Part shown: in pieces, positions 8,392 to 15,970 of the stretch
Numbering within the stretch: position 1 is the first letter of the stretch
Layout: each line of letters starts with the position of its first letter
Assembly (NCBI GenBank): GCA_003427395.1
Contig: BFEA01000012.1
Coordinates: 4,038,817 to 4,058,872 of the forward strand
Length of the DNA: 20,056 nucleotides
Direction of reading: 5' to 3'
Source: Chara braunii
Lineage: Eukaryota > Streptophyta > Charophyceae > Charales > Characeae
Translations under genes and position numbers: made by a program
Notes under the pieces: model-generated
The model's input: the letters and a program-made list of their open reading frames with translations, nothing else
What the model was told of the DNA's origin: nothing
Database searches by the model: none

Positions 8392-8395
<4 letters not shown>
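8248..8395 (-). repeat. Family E copy between (TA)n tracts, truncated hammerhead with intact core boxes
   Basis: The E unit occupies 8280-8395 in minus orientation. A short plus-orientation E end (GTTTTGTGACAATATATA) lies just outside at about 8248-8266. The ribozyme part (8352-8395) keeps CUGAUGA (8386-8380), stem II GUCGG/CCGAC with loop UGCAACU, GAA (8362-8360) and ACAGUUUG. The copy ends at UUCAGCCUC, so the cleavage site and first stem III strand are missing and replaced by (TA)n. Confidence 0.78.

Positions 8396-8470
<75 letters not shown>
8395..8470. repeat. (TA)n microsatellite of about 75 bp
   Basis: Pure alternating AT lies between a minus-orientation and a plus-orientation E piece, making the centre of a palindromic arrangement. 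Ile-Tyr frames across it are meaningless. Confidence 0.97.
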
Positions 8471-8472
<2 letters not shown>

Positions 8473-8594
8473 TCTTCTCTCTCTCTGCCTACGGTTTTAC
8501 CGGGCAGTTTTGTTTGTGACGATATATATATATATATACTCAAACAAAGTTGTCCGGGAAACCATAGGCAGAGAGGGGGAAGAGGACAACAAAC
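8471..8594. repeat. Two further family E end pieces in opposite orientation
   Basis: 8471-8522 (plus) carries CTCTTCTCTCTCTCTGCC, TACGGTTTTACCGGGCAG and TTTGTTTGTGACGATATATA. 8539-8594 (minus) carries CAAACAAAGTTGTCCGGG, CATAGGCAGAGAGGG and AGAGGACAACAAAC. Both lack the hammerhead. They share the CGTCAAAC/GTTTGACG end that abuts (TA)n elsewhere. Confidence 0.78.
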
Positions 8595-8611
8595 ATATAT
8601 ACATATATATC

Positions 8612-9517
8612 CATATATATATTGTCACACTGTGAATCGAAGCGCAAAGGCGAAAAAAAACAAAACAAAAAAAGGAAAGAAGTACGGAAGGAAAACCTCG
8701 CATGTTCATCACTTCTTACATACAAGGTGAACCACGTGGATGACAGGTTCAGCCCTGGCTGCCCCCATCCCCGTGTGTCACGAGGACCCACTTGAACGCA
8801 GCAAAAGGCAAAGAGGTAATGAAAAGAAGGAGGAAACTAAATCTCACGTAGGCAAGAGAAAGAGAAAGTGATTTATTCAAAGAAAGGACAAGGGAAGAGG
8901 AAGGTCTATCAGTCAAACAAAGCAAATGACATATCTCATAGATAAATCAATTCCCACTGTCATAACAAAGTTCAACATTTTTTTATTTTTTCTTCAGGTT
9001 TTTTTTTTCGTTACTCAAAATTCCCCCCCTCCTTCAACTCCACATTTGTTGGTAGTGTCGAAAGCTTTATCTGTCCTATAATTAGCGTTGCTCCTGACCT
9101 GCTTGATTCTATTAACCAATCAGGAAGAGGAGCCCCCACCCCGACAGATAGGACAGGCACACTAGGATGACGCGGATGTTCACAAGGATACCCAAGGAGA
9201 GTTGCGTCAGCACAACATTCAGCAAGACGGCTAGCACGGACCATCCTATTAAAACAGTGCTGACAAAGGACATGCTCTGCATATGTTTAAAAAATTGTAG
9301 AAAGTTCGTCACAGTGCGGAATCATGCAGTCCTGATATTGTCCTTGCGCGCAAAAGGGACAATGAATATCTGGGTGATAGGGATAGAGGAAATATTGGAC
9401 ACCCTTCGGCACAGACGGCGGTGGCCGCGATAGATTGATAATGATGATGGCATAGATGATGAATTTCACAGCCAAGGCGCATTGCGTTTGTGTCCCGACA
9501 AATGTCACAGGAGAGTC
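8612..9517 (+). repeat. Family P copy 2, long dispersed repeat of about 0.9 kb
   Basis: It follows the whole order of 3651-4767: TATTGTCACACTGTGAATCG, TCACTTCTTACATACAAGG, CCACGTGGATGACAGG, CCCCCATCCCCGTGTGTCAC, CATATCTCATAGATAAATC, GGTAGTGTCGAAAGCTTTATC, GACAAAGGACATGCTCTGC and TGTCACAGGAGAGTC. It lacks the 89-bp palindrome and the T60 tract. On the minus strand two consecutive frames (about 9544-9287 and 9312-9112) give a Cys-containing part (CPFCAQGQYQDCMIPHC) and a hydrophobic part (about 66 residues). These could be a relic of a gene, but copy 1 does not keep them open. Confidence 0.85.
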
Positions 9518-9811
9518 ATTTATGTTGAAAATAGTCTGAATCATTGGGCAGCTTCAAGAATGAGTGTCACATAATGTCCAGGTCTGCGCAAAATACAGGT
9601 ATAAATATGAGGATGGTCATTAAGGTCATCGTTTGGCGTTGCATGATGCATAAGAAGGTGGCGATTTACAGTAAAAACTTATGAGGTAATATAGGTACTA
9701 CCATCAGGAGATGAACTGTTATGGTCATACAACAACTTATTTTCAACAGCATCAAGCTGATAAGCAATCGTAACAAAATGGGACGTAGTATAACATTGAC
9801 GCTGATAAGCC
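9518..9811. other. Unassigned stretch between two family P copies
   Basis: No gene, RNA or repeat is recognised. It may be the remainder of the P element, but copy 1 has no counterpart to compare. Confidence 0.35.
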
Positions 9812-10060
9812 TGGATATATATGGTCACGAAAATATCAGAGCGTAAAGACGAAAAAGACAGAAGAAAAACAAGAAAAAAATCAATTCGTTTTTTATCTTC
9901 TTCCTTACAACTCCTCCTGTTCAAAACCTCTTACGTACAAGGTCGCTTACGTGGATGTAGGTTGAGAGGCGGTTGCCCTCATCCCCGTGTGTCATATCGA
10001 CCCACTCGCACACAACCAGAAAACAAAGAGGCGAAGAAAGAGGAAGAGAACAACCAAATA
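9812..10060 (+). repeat. Family P copy 3, diverged first part
   Basis: TATATATGGTCACGA, ATATCAGAGCG, CTCTTACGTACAAGGTCGC, TACGTGGATGTAGGTTGAG, CCCTCATCCCCGTGTGTCAT and GACCCACTCGCACACAACC match the first ~240 bp of P. The later part of P is absent. Confidence 0.75.
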
Positions 10061-10222
10061 CAATAAAATAGAGGGAAACAAAAGAGAACAAGCATAAACA
10101 GATCCTAGATGATAAGTCCCACATGCAAGCATCGCCCCTTACCTCACATGCTAAACGACGGGACAATATCAACCACGATATCAAAACACCCTTGCCTATA
10201 AAAGAAAGCAATCCCATATAAT

Positions 10223-10350
10223 AAACCATTCATGCTCGCCAGTGTAGACACCCTATTTATATGACCAACTATTCGTGCTCGCCAATGTAGACACCCTATT
10301 TATATGACAAACCATTCGTGCTCGTCAGTGTAGACACCCTATTTATATGG
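10223..10350. repeat. 43-bp tandem repeat, three copies
   Basis: GCTCGCCAGTGTAGACACCC followed by TATTTATATGACCAA and CCATTCGT repeats at 10234, 10277 and 10320. The copies are about 95% alike by eye. The stretches around it (10061-10222 and 10351-10550) share a weaker repeat, GATGATAAGTCCCACATG...CATCGCC near 10110 and GGATGACAGATCCCACATG...ATATCGCC near 10527. They have no gene. Confidence 0.92.
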
Positions 10351-10550
10351 TTTCACTGTATGCTTCGTTGATCTAACCTTAAATACTGCGACACCACCAA
10401 CGTAAAAAAAACATAAAAGACAACCCCAAGATGACGATTAACACATAAAACCACTGCCCCCTCCCACACAGGCCGAACAACAGGAAACAACCAACAAGGA
10501 TGTCAAAAGGATTAGAAAAAAGTCTGGATGACAGATCCCACATGAAAACA

Positions 10551-10748
10551 TATCGCCAGACAGAGCTTCCCGATAAACCGTAGGCAGAGAGGGAGAAGAG
10601 GACAACAAACGAGGGGTTGTGACAAATTGTTTGGTCGGAGTTTCACCGACTCATCAGGAGGCTGAACCCTCAACAGTTTGCAGAATCCCCTAACCGATTA
10701 CACTGTAAGTGATAATCCACTTTAGCCCCAGTTGTGGTTAAGCATCAA
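10551..10748 (-). repeat. Family E copy, most complete hammerhead-bearing repeat
   Basis: The minus strand runs CTTAACCACAACTGGGGC, GTGGATTATCACTTACAG, TTAGGGGATTCTGCA, the ribozyme (10623-10680), CACAACCCCTCGTTTG, a pyrimidine tract, CCTACGGTTTATCGGGAAGC and TCTGGCGATATG. It is colinear with 3330-3549. It lies head to head with a plus-orientation copy starting at 10760. No protein frame is present. Confidence 0.78.
10623..10680 (-). ncRNA. Type III hammerhead ribozyme, complete architecture with G12 changed to C
   Basis: On the minus strand, stem III is CAAACUGU (10680-10673) against ACAAUUUG (10630-10623), 7 of 8 pairs. The cleavage nucleotide is U10672 (triplet GUU), with predicted scission between 10672 and 10671. 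Stem I is GAGGGUUCAGCCUC (10671-10658), 4 bp with loop GUUCAG. CUGAUGA is at 10657-10651. Stem II is GUCGG/CCGAC with loop UGAAACU (10650-10634). The next box should read GAA but reads CAA, so the nucleotide at 10633, which corresponds to the catalytic G12, is C. From knowledge of the family, loss of G12 should abolish or greatly reduce cleavage. Copies at 3418-3420 and 8360-8362 have GAA, so this is a lesion of this copy. Confidence 0.82.
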
Positions 10749-10759
10749 TATAAAATGTA

Positions 10760-10895
10760 TATTCAGCCTTCTGATGAATCTGTGAAACTCCGACGAAGCA
10801 ATTTGTCACAACCCCTCGTTTGTTGTCCTCTACGTCCTCTCTTGTTCTCGTTTTTCTCTACTTCTGCCACAACCCCTCGTTTGTTATCCTCTACC
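10760..10895 (+). repeat. Family E copy, truncated, plus a repeated tail
   Basis: It begins TATATTCAGCC and has CUGAUGA at 10771-10777, a weakened stem II ending CUCCGAC, GAA at 10795-10797, then GCAATTTGTCACAACCCCTC. The cleavage site and first stem III strand are missing. The tail phrase CACAACCCCTCGTTTGTTRTC occurs again at 10868-10888. Confidence 0.72.
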
Positions 10896-11261
10896 TTTTC
10901 CCTCGTTGATTCTCTTACTCTCGTCGCCTCTCCTTCACACCTTCCCTCCTTCCATCCAAACACAGCGCACGTTTTACTTACTTCTTGAAATGAAAACCAT
11001 TGGACAAAATATACAGGGCTATCACATTCTCTGGCAAGACTTTTCAATCTTTTCTAATTTGCTTGGATGGTATTTAGAGTCTAATCCGCGTTCGCTCGCC
11101 ACTACCAACGGAGTGTCGGTTGATATGCTTTCCTTTAGCTACTTAGATTTATCCCCTCTTCTCCACTCACCTTCCCCCTCTTCTTCCTCTTCGCATTCCT
11201 TCCATTACTCTCCATCCTCTTCTTTCCTTTCCTTTTCTTTCGGCTGCCTCGTTTAAGGTTA
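10896..11261. other. Unassigned stretch
   Basis: A plus-strand open frame of 116 codons (10906-11256) crosses T/C-rich sequence and has no recognisable domain. The stretch 10985-11130 is of mixed composition and could be coding or relic sequence, but I cannot assign it. Confidence 0.35.
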
Positions 11262-11441
11262 GAACAACATCTAAAGTATCTTCCCGAAATTAAGCCAACC
11301 TGATCATATGAAAGTATTTGTCCATGAGGCTTAAGATCGGTTGGCCAGGGCTGTAGCGAAGACCTTGTAGGGGATGGTGAGCAGAGAGATGGGTCTGTAA
11401 TTCCAGATGTTTTCCCAATCCCCTTTTTTGTACATAGTAAC
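11262..11441 (-). pseudogene. Non-LTR retrotransposon (LINE) reverse transcriptase fragment
   Basis: Translated on the minus strand from 11441, one frame gives VTMYKKGDWENIWNYRPISL, continuing LTIPYKVFATALANR. After a one-base shift near 11334 a second frame gives DLKPHGQILSYDQVGLISGR. The KKGD...NYRPISLL...YK...ALANRLK...DQVGFI.GR order is characteristic of the fingers and early palm of LINE reverse transcriptases. Only about 60 residues remain. The catalytic YADD/FADD region, the endonuclease and the 3' tail are not seen here, so it is a dead fragment. It encodes nothing on its own. Confidence 0.85.
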
Positions 11442-11444
11442 GTC

Positions 11445-11750
11445 ATGACACTGCTGCTCAGCAACTCACCCAATCCTCTTCTCTCATTACCTTTGCTTCA
11501 TGTTGTCCTTCCTTCCTCCTTCCTTTCATCCTTCCCTCCCTCCCCTATCCTCTCCTTCCTTCGTTATTCTTTTCCACCCACTTTGCCCCTCTCCTTCGTT
11601 TCCTCTCCTCCCTCTCTCCTTTCTCTCCTACCTCCTTACTTTCCTTGCTCTCCTTCCTTCCTTTTCTTCTGTTCTCCCTTCCTCTCGTTCTTTGACTGCC
11701 TCTCTTCCCTTGCCTGCCCCTCCTTGCTTTCCGATGTAAAACGAGAATGA
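11445..11750. other. Pyrimidine-rich tract
   Basis: The plus strand is nearly all C and T, built of CCTTCCTTC/CTCTCCTTC words similar in style to 4768-5419. From 11761 to about 11850 the composition switches to G and A, with a CCTCTTGAGAGG palindrome at the border. Open frames on both strands are compositional. Confidence 0.75.
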
Positions 11751-12036
11751 TTGCCAAGAGCCTCTTGAGAGGGGAAGAAAGGGGAGAAGGAGAGGGGGGA
11801 GGCGGAGGGGGAGGACGACGACAATGACGAAGAGGAGAGTTCGAGAAAAAGCAGAGGGATGTTTTTTTTAAAGAAACAAGGGATGGAATGACTTTTAAGA
11901 CCCTTCTTTTTCTTTCTCTTGTTCCCCCCCCCCGCCCTTAACAAGAAGTCAGTTTTCAATTTATTGGGCTTTCTTCTAGAAATCACTGTTCTCGAAAACT
12001 TACTTTCAATATTAAAAATTTGGCACTTATATTCCT

Positions 12037-12255
12037 TGGGTTTAAACCGAGGTCAGTTTGGCACACTCCTATCTCATACGGAGTTACTTTCTTTCCTTCA
12101 AGTTCACCAATCAAAATTTTAGCTAATTCTTCAAAATTGGTAAATCTGTATTTTTTATGGGAGATAATTTGTTATACCAATTGACCTCGGTTTAAACCCA
12201 GCGTAATCACCAATCAAAATTTTGGCTATTCTTCAAAATTGGTAACTCCTGTAAA
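12037..12255. mobile_element. Foldback element with 19-bp arms and internal duplications
   Basis: TGGGTTTAAACCGAGGTCA (12037-12055) is the reverse complement of 12182-12200 (TGACCTCGGTTTAAACCCA), about 126 bases away. A second motif, TCACCAATCAAAATTTT...TTCTTCAAAATTGGT, occurs at about 12104-12141 and again at 12207-12243. Each copy is partly self-complementary (ACCAAT...ATTGGT). No coding capacity. Confidence 0.8.
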
Positions 12256-12299
12256 TGCATAAATTACAGAATAACCTCAGCTACCAGAGTGGCCCGGGG

Positions 12300-12905
12300 G
12301 CGCTTACCCGGCCAAGCCAAAAAAAAAAAAAAAAAAAACTTTATTTTATATTTTAAATATGGTAAATAATTTTGATGTGACCTTGAGGCAAAAATTATTC
12401 AGTTTATTATTTTGCATAACATAATTTGTTTTCGGATTTTTTTTATTTTTTTTTGCTGCTAAGACCTTCCTTAGTCATTGCACGACCGGGCCGTCCGGGA
12501 AAATAGGATGATCCGGGCGGCCTCGCTGGTAGCCCAGAGAACAACCTTAGAAGAAAATCCAAAAGGAAAAAACACCTAAAAGGAAATATTTTAATCGACC
12601 TTTTGTATTTACCACAAAAAAAAATGTCATAACTCCCATAAAAGTAATAGCAATTAGAGCTTTGGATTTTCATTGGTTAAATCTTCAATTTATCCGGTTT
12701 AGCTTTCTTGGCACTATGCTATCAAGGAGCAACACAATTCGACATTTATTGTGGGATTTAGGGTCCAACTTAGATTTATCAAAAGTGTGACCAACTAAGA
12801 TTTATCAAAAGTGTGGATTTATGAAAAAAAAAATATATATATATATATATTATTTTTTTTGCAGCTTATCTTGGATATCTTAAGATTCTCTTTGTCGTAT
12901 AGAAA
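12300..12905. other. AT-rich non-coding stretch with A19 and (TA)n runs
   Basis: A G/C-rich phrase (GTGGCCCGGGGGCGC) runs into an A19 tract at about 12320-12338, which looks like the tail of a retroposed sequence. Around 12481-12530 another G/C-rich patch (CGGGCCGTCCGGG, GATCCGGGCGGCC) occurs. A short direct repeat, ACTTAGATTTATCAAAAGTG and ACTAAGATTTATCAAAAGTG, lies at 12769-12815. (TA)n follows at about 12833-12850. No gene is recognised. Confidence 0.5.
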
Positions 12906-13200
12906 AGTCTCTTGCGTTGAGTCATCTTACAAAACTTTCGAATTTGGCATAGAGCATCCGTGCTTAAATTTTACCTTCATGCGTTGTGACAGCCTCCTGA
13001 GTTTTTCACATTGTGGACAAAGATCTCTACTGCGAGCCGTATGAGAGAATGCTTATAGGGTTTCTTTGAGTCTCTTGCATGGAGTCATCTTTCACAACTT
13101 TGGGTATATATTTCAACGTATATCCATGCCTAAATTTTACCTCCATGCACTGTACCCTCCCGAGTTCCCCGCCACGGATAAAAATAGTCTCTGCTTCTAC
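12906..13200. repeat. 164-bp tandem duplication, diverged
   Basis: AGTCTCTTGCGTTGAGTCAT...TTAAATTTTACCTTCATGC...CTCTACTGC (12906-13035) is repeated as AGTCTCTTGCATGGAGTCAT...CTAAATTTTACCTCCATGC...CTCTGCTTC (13070-13199). The two open frames over the copies (starting 12811 and 13066) do not share the same reading of the repeat, so I do not call genes. The following 13201-13640 is unassigned. Confidence 0.85.
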
Positions 13201-13640
13201 ACTTGCGTCATTTGTGCGTTCGCCGATTTAGTTGCGGTCGTGGTTGGCTATTTGCAATGAGAGTGAAAGAGCTTGAGTGGAGAAGAGTGGGTGTGAATTT
13301 AAAATAGAGAGTGTAAGAGATTGACACTGAAAAGGAGTAAGGTTTTTGAAGTAAGTTATAATTCTTTATACTTTTTTGTATTGCGGGGGCTCATGAGTAA
13401 TGAATCGTATAGTGCTTCTCATTTTAGTTGGTAGACGGTATCCTATGGGGTCAATTCTCTTGGCGCGCTTGGTGTGAAATTAGAAAGGAGATGTGCTCTG
13501 TTAGTGAGTCATAGCCTAAGGAGAACAGTAAGGAGATGCTCAGATAGAATGCGTGTCGACACTTTCTGATGATCGACAAACTCCTTGCCCTGTGCCTTGG
13601 TCATTCATCGGATGATAATTTATGATATCCTTAATAAGTG

Positions 13641-14211
13641 GATTCAAGTATTACATCACGACACTATACAAACATGGTATACAAAATCATTCCTAAACCT
13701 AAACTACGACACATCGTAGCTCCTGTATAAGAATGCATGTACATAACACCACCAATGGTACATGCCAAAGCTCCCAGTGAACCGAAAAAACCCATGGACT
13801 TGGATCAATTAAGGATGCTTTTGAGAACTCATACTCATTGTTTGGCTTCACGTATTATAAAACCATTCCTAAACCTAAACTATGACACATCGTAACTCCT
13901 GTATAAGAATCCATGTACAAAACACCACCAATGATACTTGCCAAAACTCCTGGACTTGGATCAACTAAATGATAAGGATGCTTTTGAGAACTCATACTCA
14001 TTGCCCGGATTCAAGTATTACATCACGACACTATACAACCATGGTATACAAAATCATTCTTACACCTACACTACGACACAATGTAGCTCCTGTATAAGAA
14101 TGCATGTACATAACACCACCAGTGGTACTTGCCAAAACTCCCAGTAAACCGAGAATAGGTCATGGACTTAGATCAACTAAATGATAAGGATGTTTTTTAG
14201 AACCCTTACTC
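13641..14211. repeat. Three tandem copies of a ~170-200-bp unit
   Basis: GGATTCAAGTATTACATCAC, ACCTAAACTACGACACATCG, CTCCTGTATAAGAATGCATG, ACACCACCAATGGTACATGCC, TGGACTTGGATCAA and GATGCTTTTGAGAACTCATAC recur with start points near 13641, 13843 and 14009. The middle copy is shorter. Copies one and three are more alike. A 69-codon plus-strand frame at 13938-14147 spans the second/third copy junction and is not supported in the other copies. Confidence 0.9.
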
Positions 14212-14445
14212 ATTGCTTGATTTCTCTGTTTTTTAGTACAATTTACACTCTGGTTAGTTCGATTGTTCTTCGTCGCTACGGTTGAGAGATTTCTTACCTC
14301 TCTATTTGAAAAGCAGGGCCTGTACCATCTTGCTTGACTTCTCTGTTTTTTAGTATAATTTACAATCTGGTTAGTTTGATTGTTCTTCGTCACTACGACT
14401 GAAAAATTTCGTACCTCTATATTTGAAAGGCAGTGCATGTATCAT
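14212..14445. repeat. 117-bp tandem duplication
   Basis: TTGCTTGATTTCTCTG, TTTTTTAGTACAATTTACA, CTGGTTAGTTCGATTGTTC, CTTACCTCTCTATTTGAAA and AGGGCCTGTACCATC are repeated 117 bp further on with a few changes. The minus-strand frame across both copies (14438-14160) stays open and is internally repeated (STVATKNNRTNQ and SVVVTKNNQTNQ). That is expected because 117 is divisible by three. No family is recognised. 14446-14730 is unassigned apart from a T16 run near 14669. Confidence 0.88.
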
Positions 14446-14732
14446 CTGAGGGGGTTATTGGGTGTGTTTTGGATCCAGATGGTCATGAGATGAGTGCTAG
14501 GAGTTGCCAGTTGTGTTCATTCATCGTTGACGAGCTTGAAACTCTAACCTTGTGCTTGCTGTGGACAGATAGAGAAGTCATTCTTCTACTTTCATTGTTC
14601 TTTTTCCTTAAACATAAAAAAATATCATTATAGTGATTAATCTTTCTTTAACTAGCGAGCCTACGGCCTTTTTTTTTTTTTTTTGAGTATATTAGATTGC
14701 TTTGGGTTTGAGAGATCAATCATCAAAAACTC

Positions 14733-15378
14733 CGTAACAAAAAAAAAAAAATTCATAATAACTTTTAGTCCACGAGAACAATTTGCTATCATTCCATTGA
14801 TTCTTTTTCATATAGGAAACTTGTATCTTTCTTTTACTAATTCATCTATGTTTATGCTATTCACTATTAGTATACTTTTGCTTTTATTTCATTTTGTCAC
14901 CATGAATGGAGGTTATTGAGTACTCAATGCTTGACAATCTTTTGTTGAAATTATTTACGAATTCGTTATAAAATTAGTCAATGAACAAATAAGTGGTATA
15001 CCAGCAGTTAAGTAACAATTTTTTCCTTTCATTATGAGATGTTGCAAAAGTCCATAACAAAAAAAAAAAAATTCATAATAACTTTTAGTCCACGAGAATA
15101 ATTTGCTATCATTCCATTGATTCTTTTTCATATAGGAAACTTGTATCATTCTTTTACTAATTCATCTATGTTTATGCTATTCACTATTAGTATACTTTTG
15201 CTTTTATTTCATTTTGTTACCATGAATGGAGGTCATTGAGTACCCAATGCTTGACAATCTTTTGTTGAAATTATTTACGAATTCTTTCTAAAATTAGTCA
15301 ATGAACAAATAAGTGGTATACCAGCAGTTAAACAACAATTTTTTCCTTTCATTATGAGATGTTGCAAAAGTCCATAAC
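14733..15378. repeat. 320-bp tandem duplication, nearly identical copies
   Basis: Copy 1 (about 14733-15057) and copy 2 (about 15053-15377) are offset by exactly 320 bp and differ at only a handful of positions. Each begins with GTAAC or ATAAC plus 13 A residues and ATTCATAATAACTTTTAG. Each ends GATGTTGCAAAAGTCCATAAC. The end of copy 1 runs into the A13 of copy 2. The end of copy 2 runs into GAGACGGACACG, the start of the next module. The small divergence implies a recent duplication. A short open frame in copy 1 (14683-14919) is broken in copy 2. Confidence 0.93.
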
Positions 15379-15566
15379 GAGACGGACACGACTTCTTCAA
15401 CGACGTTGAAGATACTCGTAGTGAAGAACTCGCTGCGAAGACTCAAGTTCGTCGTGAAAGGGGATCACTGGAATAGTCAGCCCTTGGTTGAACCCCGACC
15501 GTGTCTCTAATATGCAGCTGAACGGAATACTCGTGAACGTGAGATGATGCTGGTGGGATAATTGCT
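15370..15566 (+). repeat. Module M copy 1 (coding-like, interrupted)
   Basis: It begins GTCCATAACGAGACGG and proceeds through a frame that, allowing a one-base deletion near 15470, reads [20 protein letters not shown]...[11 protein letters not shown]...GILVNVR...WWDN. An extra ATG after GTGAGATG shifts the frame again. The family is not recognised. It pairs as an inverted repeat with copy 2. Confidence 0.8.
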
Positions 15567-15598
15567 CGAACGTGTTCGATAAGGCCGATCCGCTACAA

Positions 15599-15790
15599 GC
15601 AATTATCCCACCACCATCTCACTTCACTAGTATTCTGTTCAGCTGCGTATCGGAGCCACAGTCAGGGTTCAACCAAAGGTTGGCTATTCCCCAGTGATCC
15701 CCTTTCACAACGAGTTTGAGTCTTCGCAATGAGTTTTTCACTAACTTTAACGGGTTGAATAAGTCGTATCCGTCTCGATGTGGACTTTTA
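15599..15790 (-). repeat. Module M copy 2, inverted relative to copy 1
   Basis: GCAATTATCCCACCACCATC through GGGTTCAACCAAAGG, TCCCCAGTGATCCCCTTTC and CGTATCCGTCTCGATGTGG is the reverse complement of copy 1 with moderate divergence. The spacer between the arms is about 32 bases (15567-15598). The two arms could form a long hairpin in transcripts. 15791-15970 is unassigned. Confidence 0.82.
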
Positions 15791-15970
15791 CAATGTCTAA
15801 TGTTCCATCATATAGCCATACTTTACAACAGTTACTGCCCTAAAGTTGATAGTTAGAGTTACTGCCACCCTTGACTGGGGCTTCCATTGAAAGCTTACAT
15901 CACTTCTCCTTTTCTCCTTCCAACGCGGGCAAGTGCCAAACTCTATACATCGTGTTCCCATTTGGCTAGC

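Noticed and set aside
8352-8395. First reading as a type I hammerhead with a mini stem III (ACA-GUU-UGU) and a GUC site
   Set aside because: The flanks cannot form stem I: the bases before CUGAUGA do not pair with those after GUC. The type III arrangement seen in the complete copies pairs fully.
8396-8470. Ile-Tyr repeat proteins across (TA)n
   Set aside because: Pure microsatellite translation in every frame.
10223-10350. Three-copy 43-bp repeat as a CRISPR array
   Set aside because: The units are contiguous and entirely repeated, with no unique spacers, and the context is eukaryotic.
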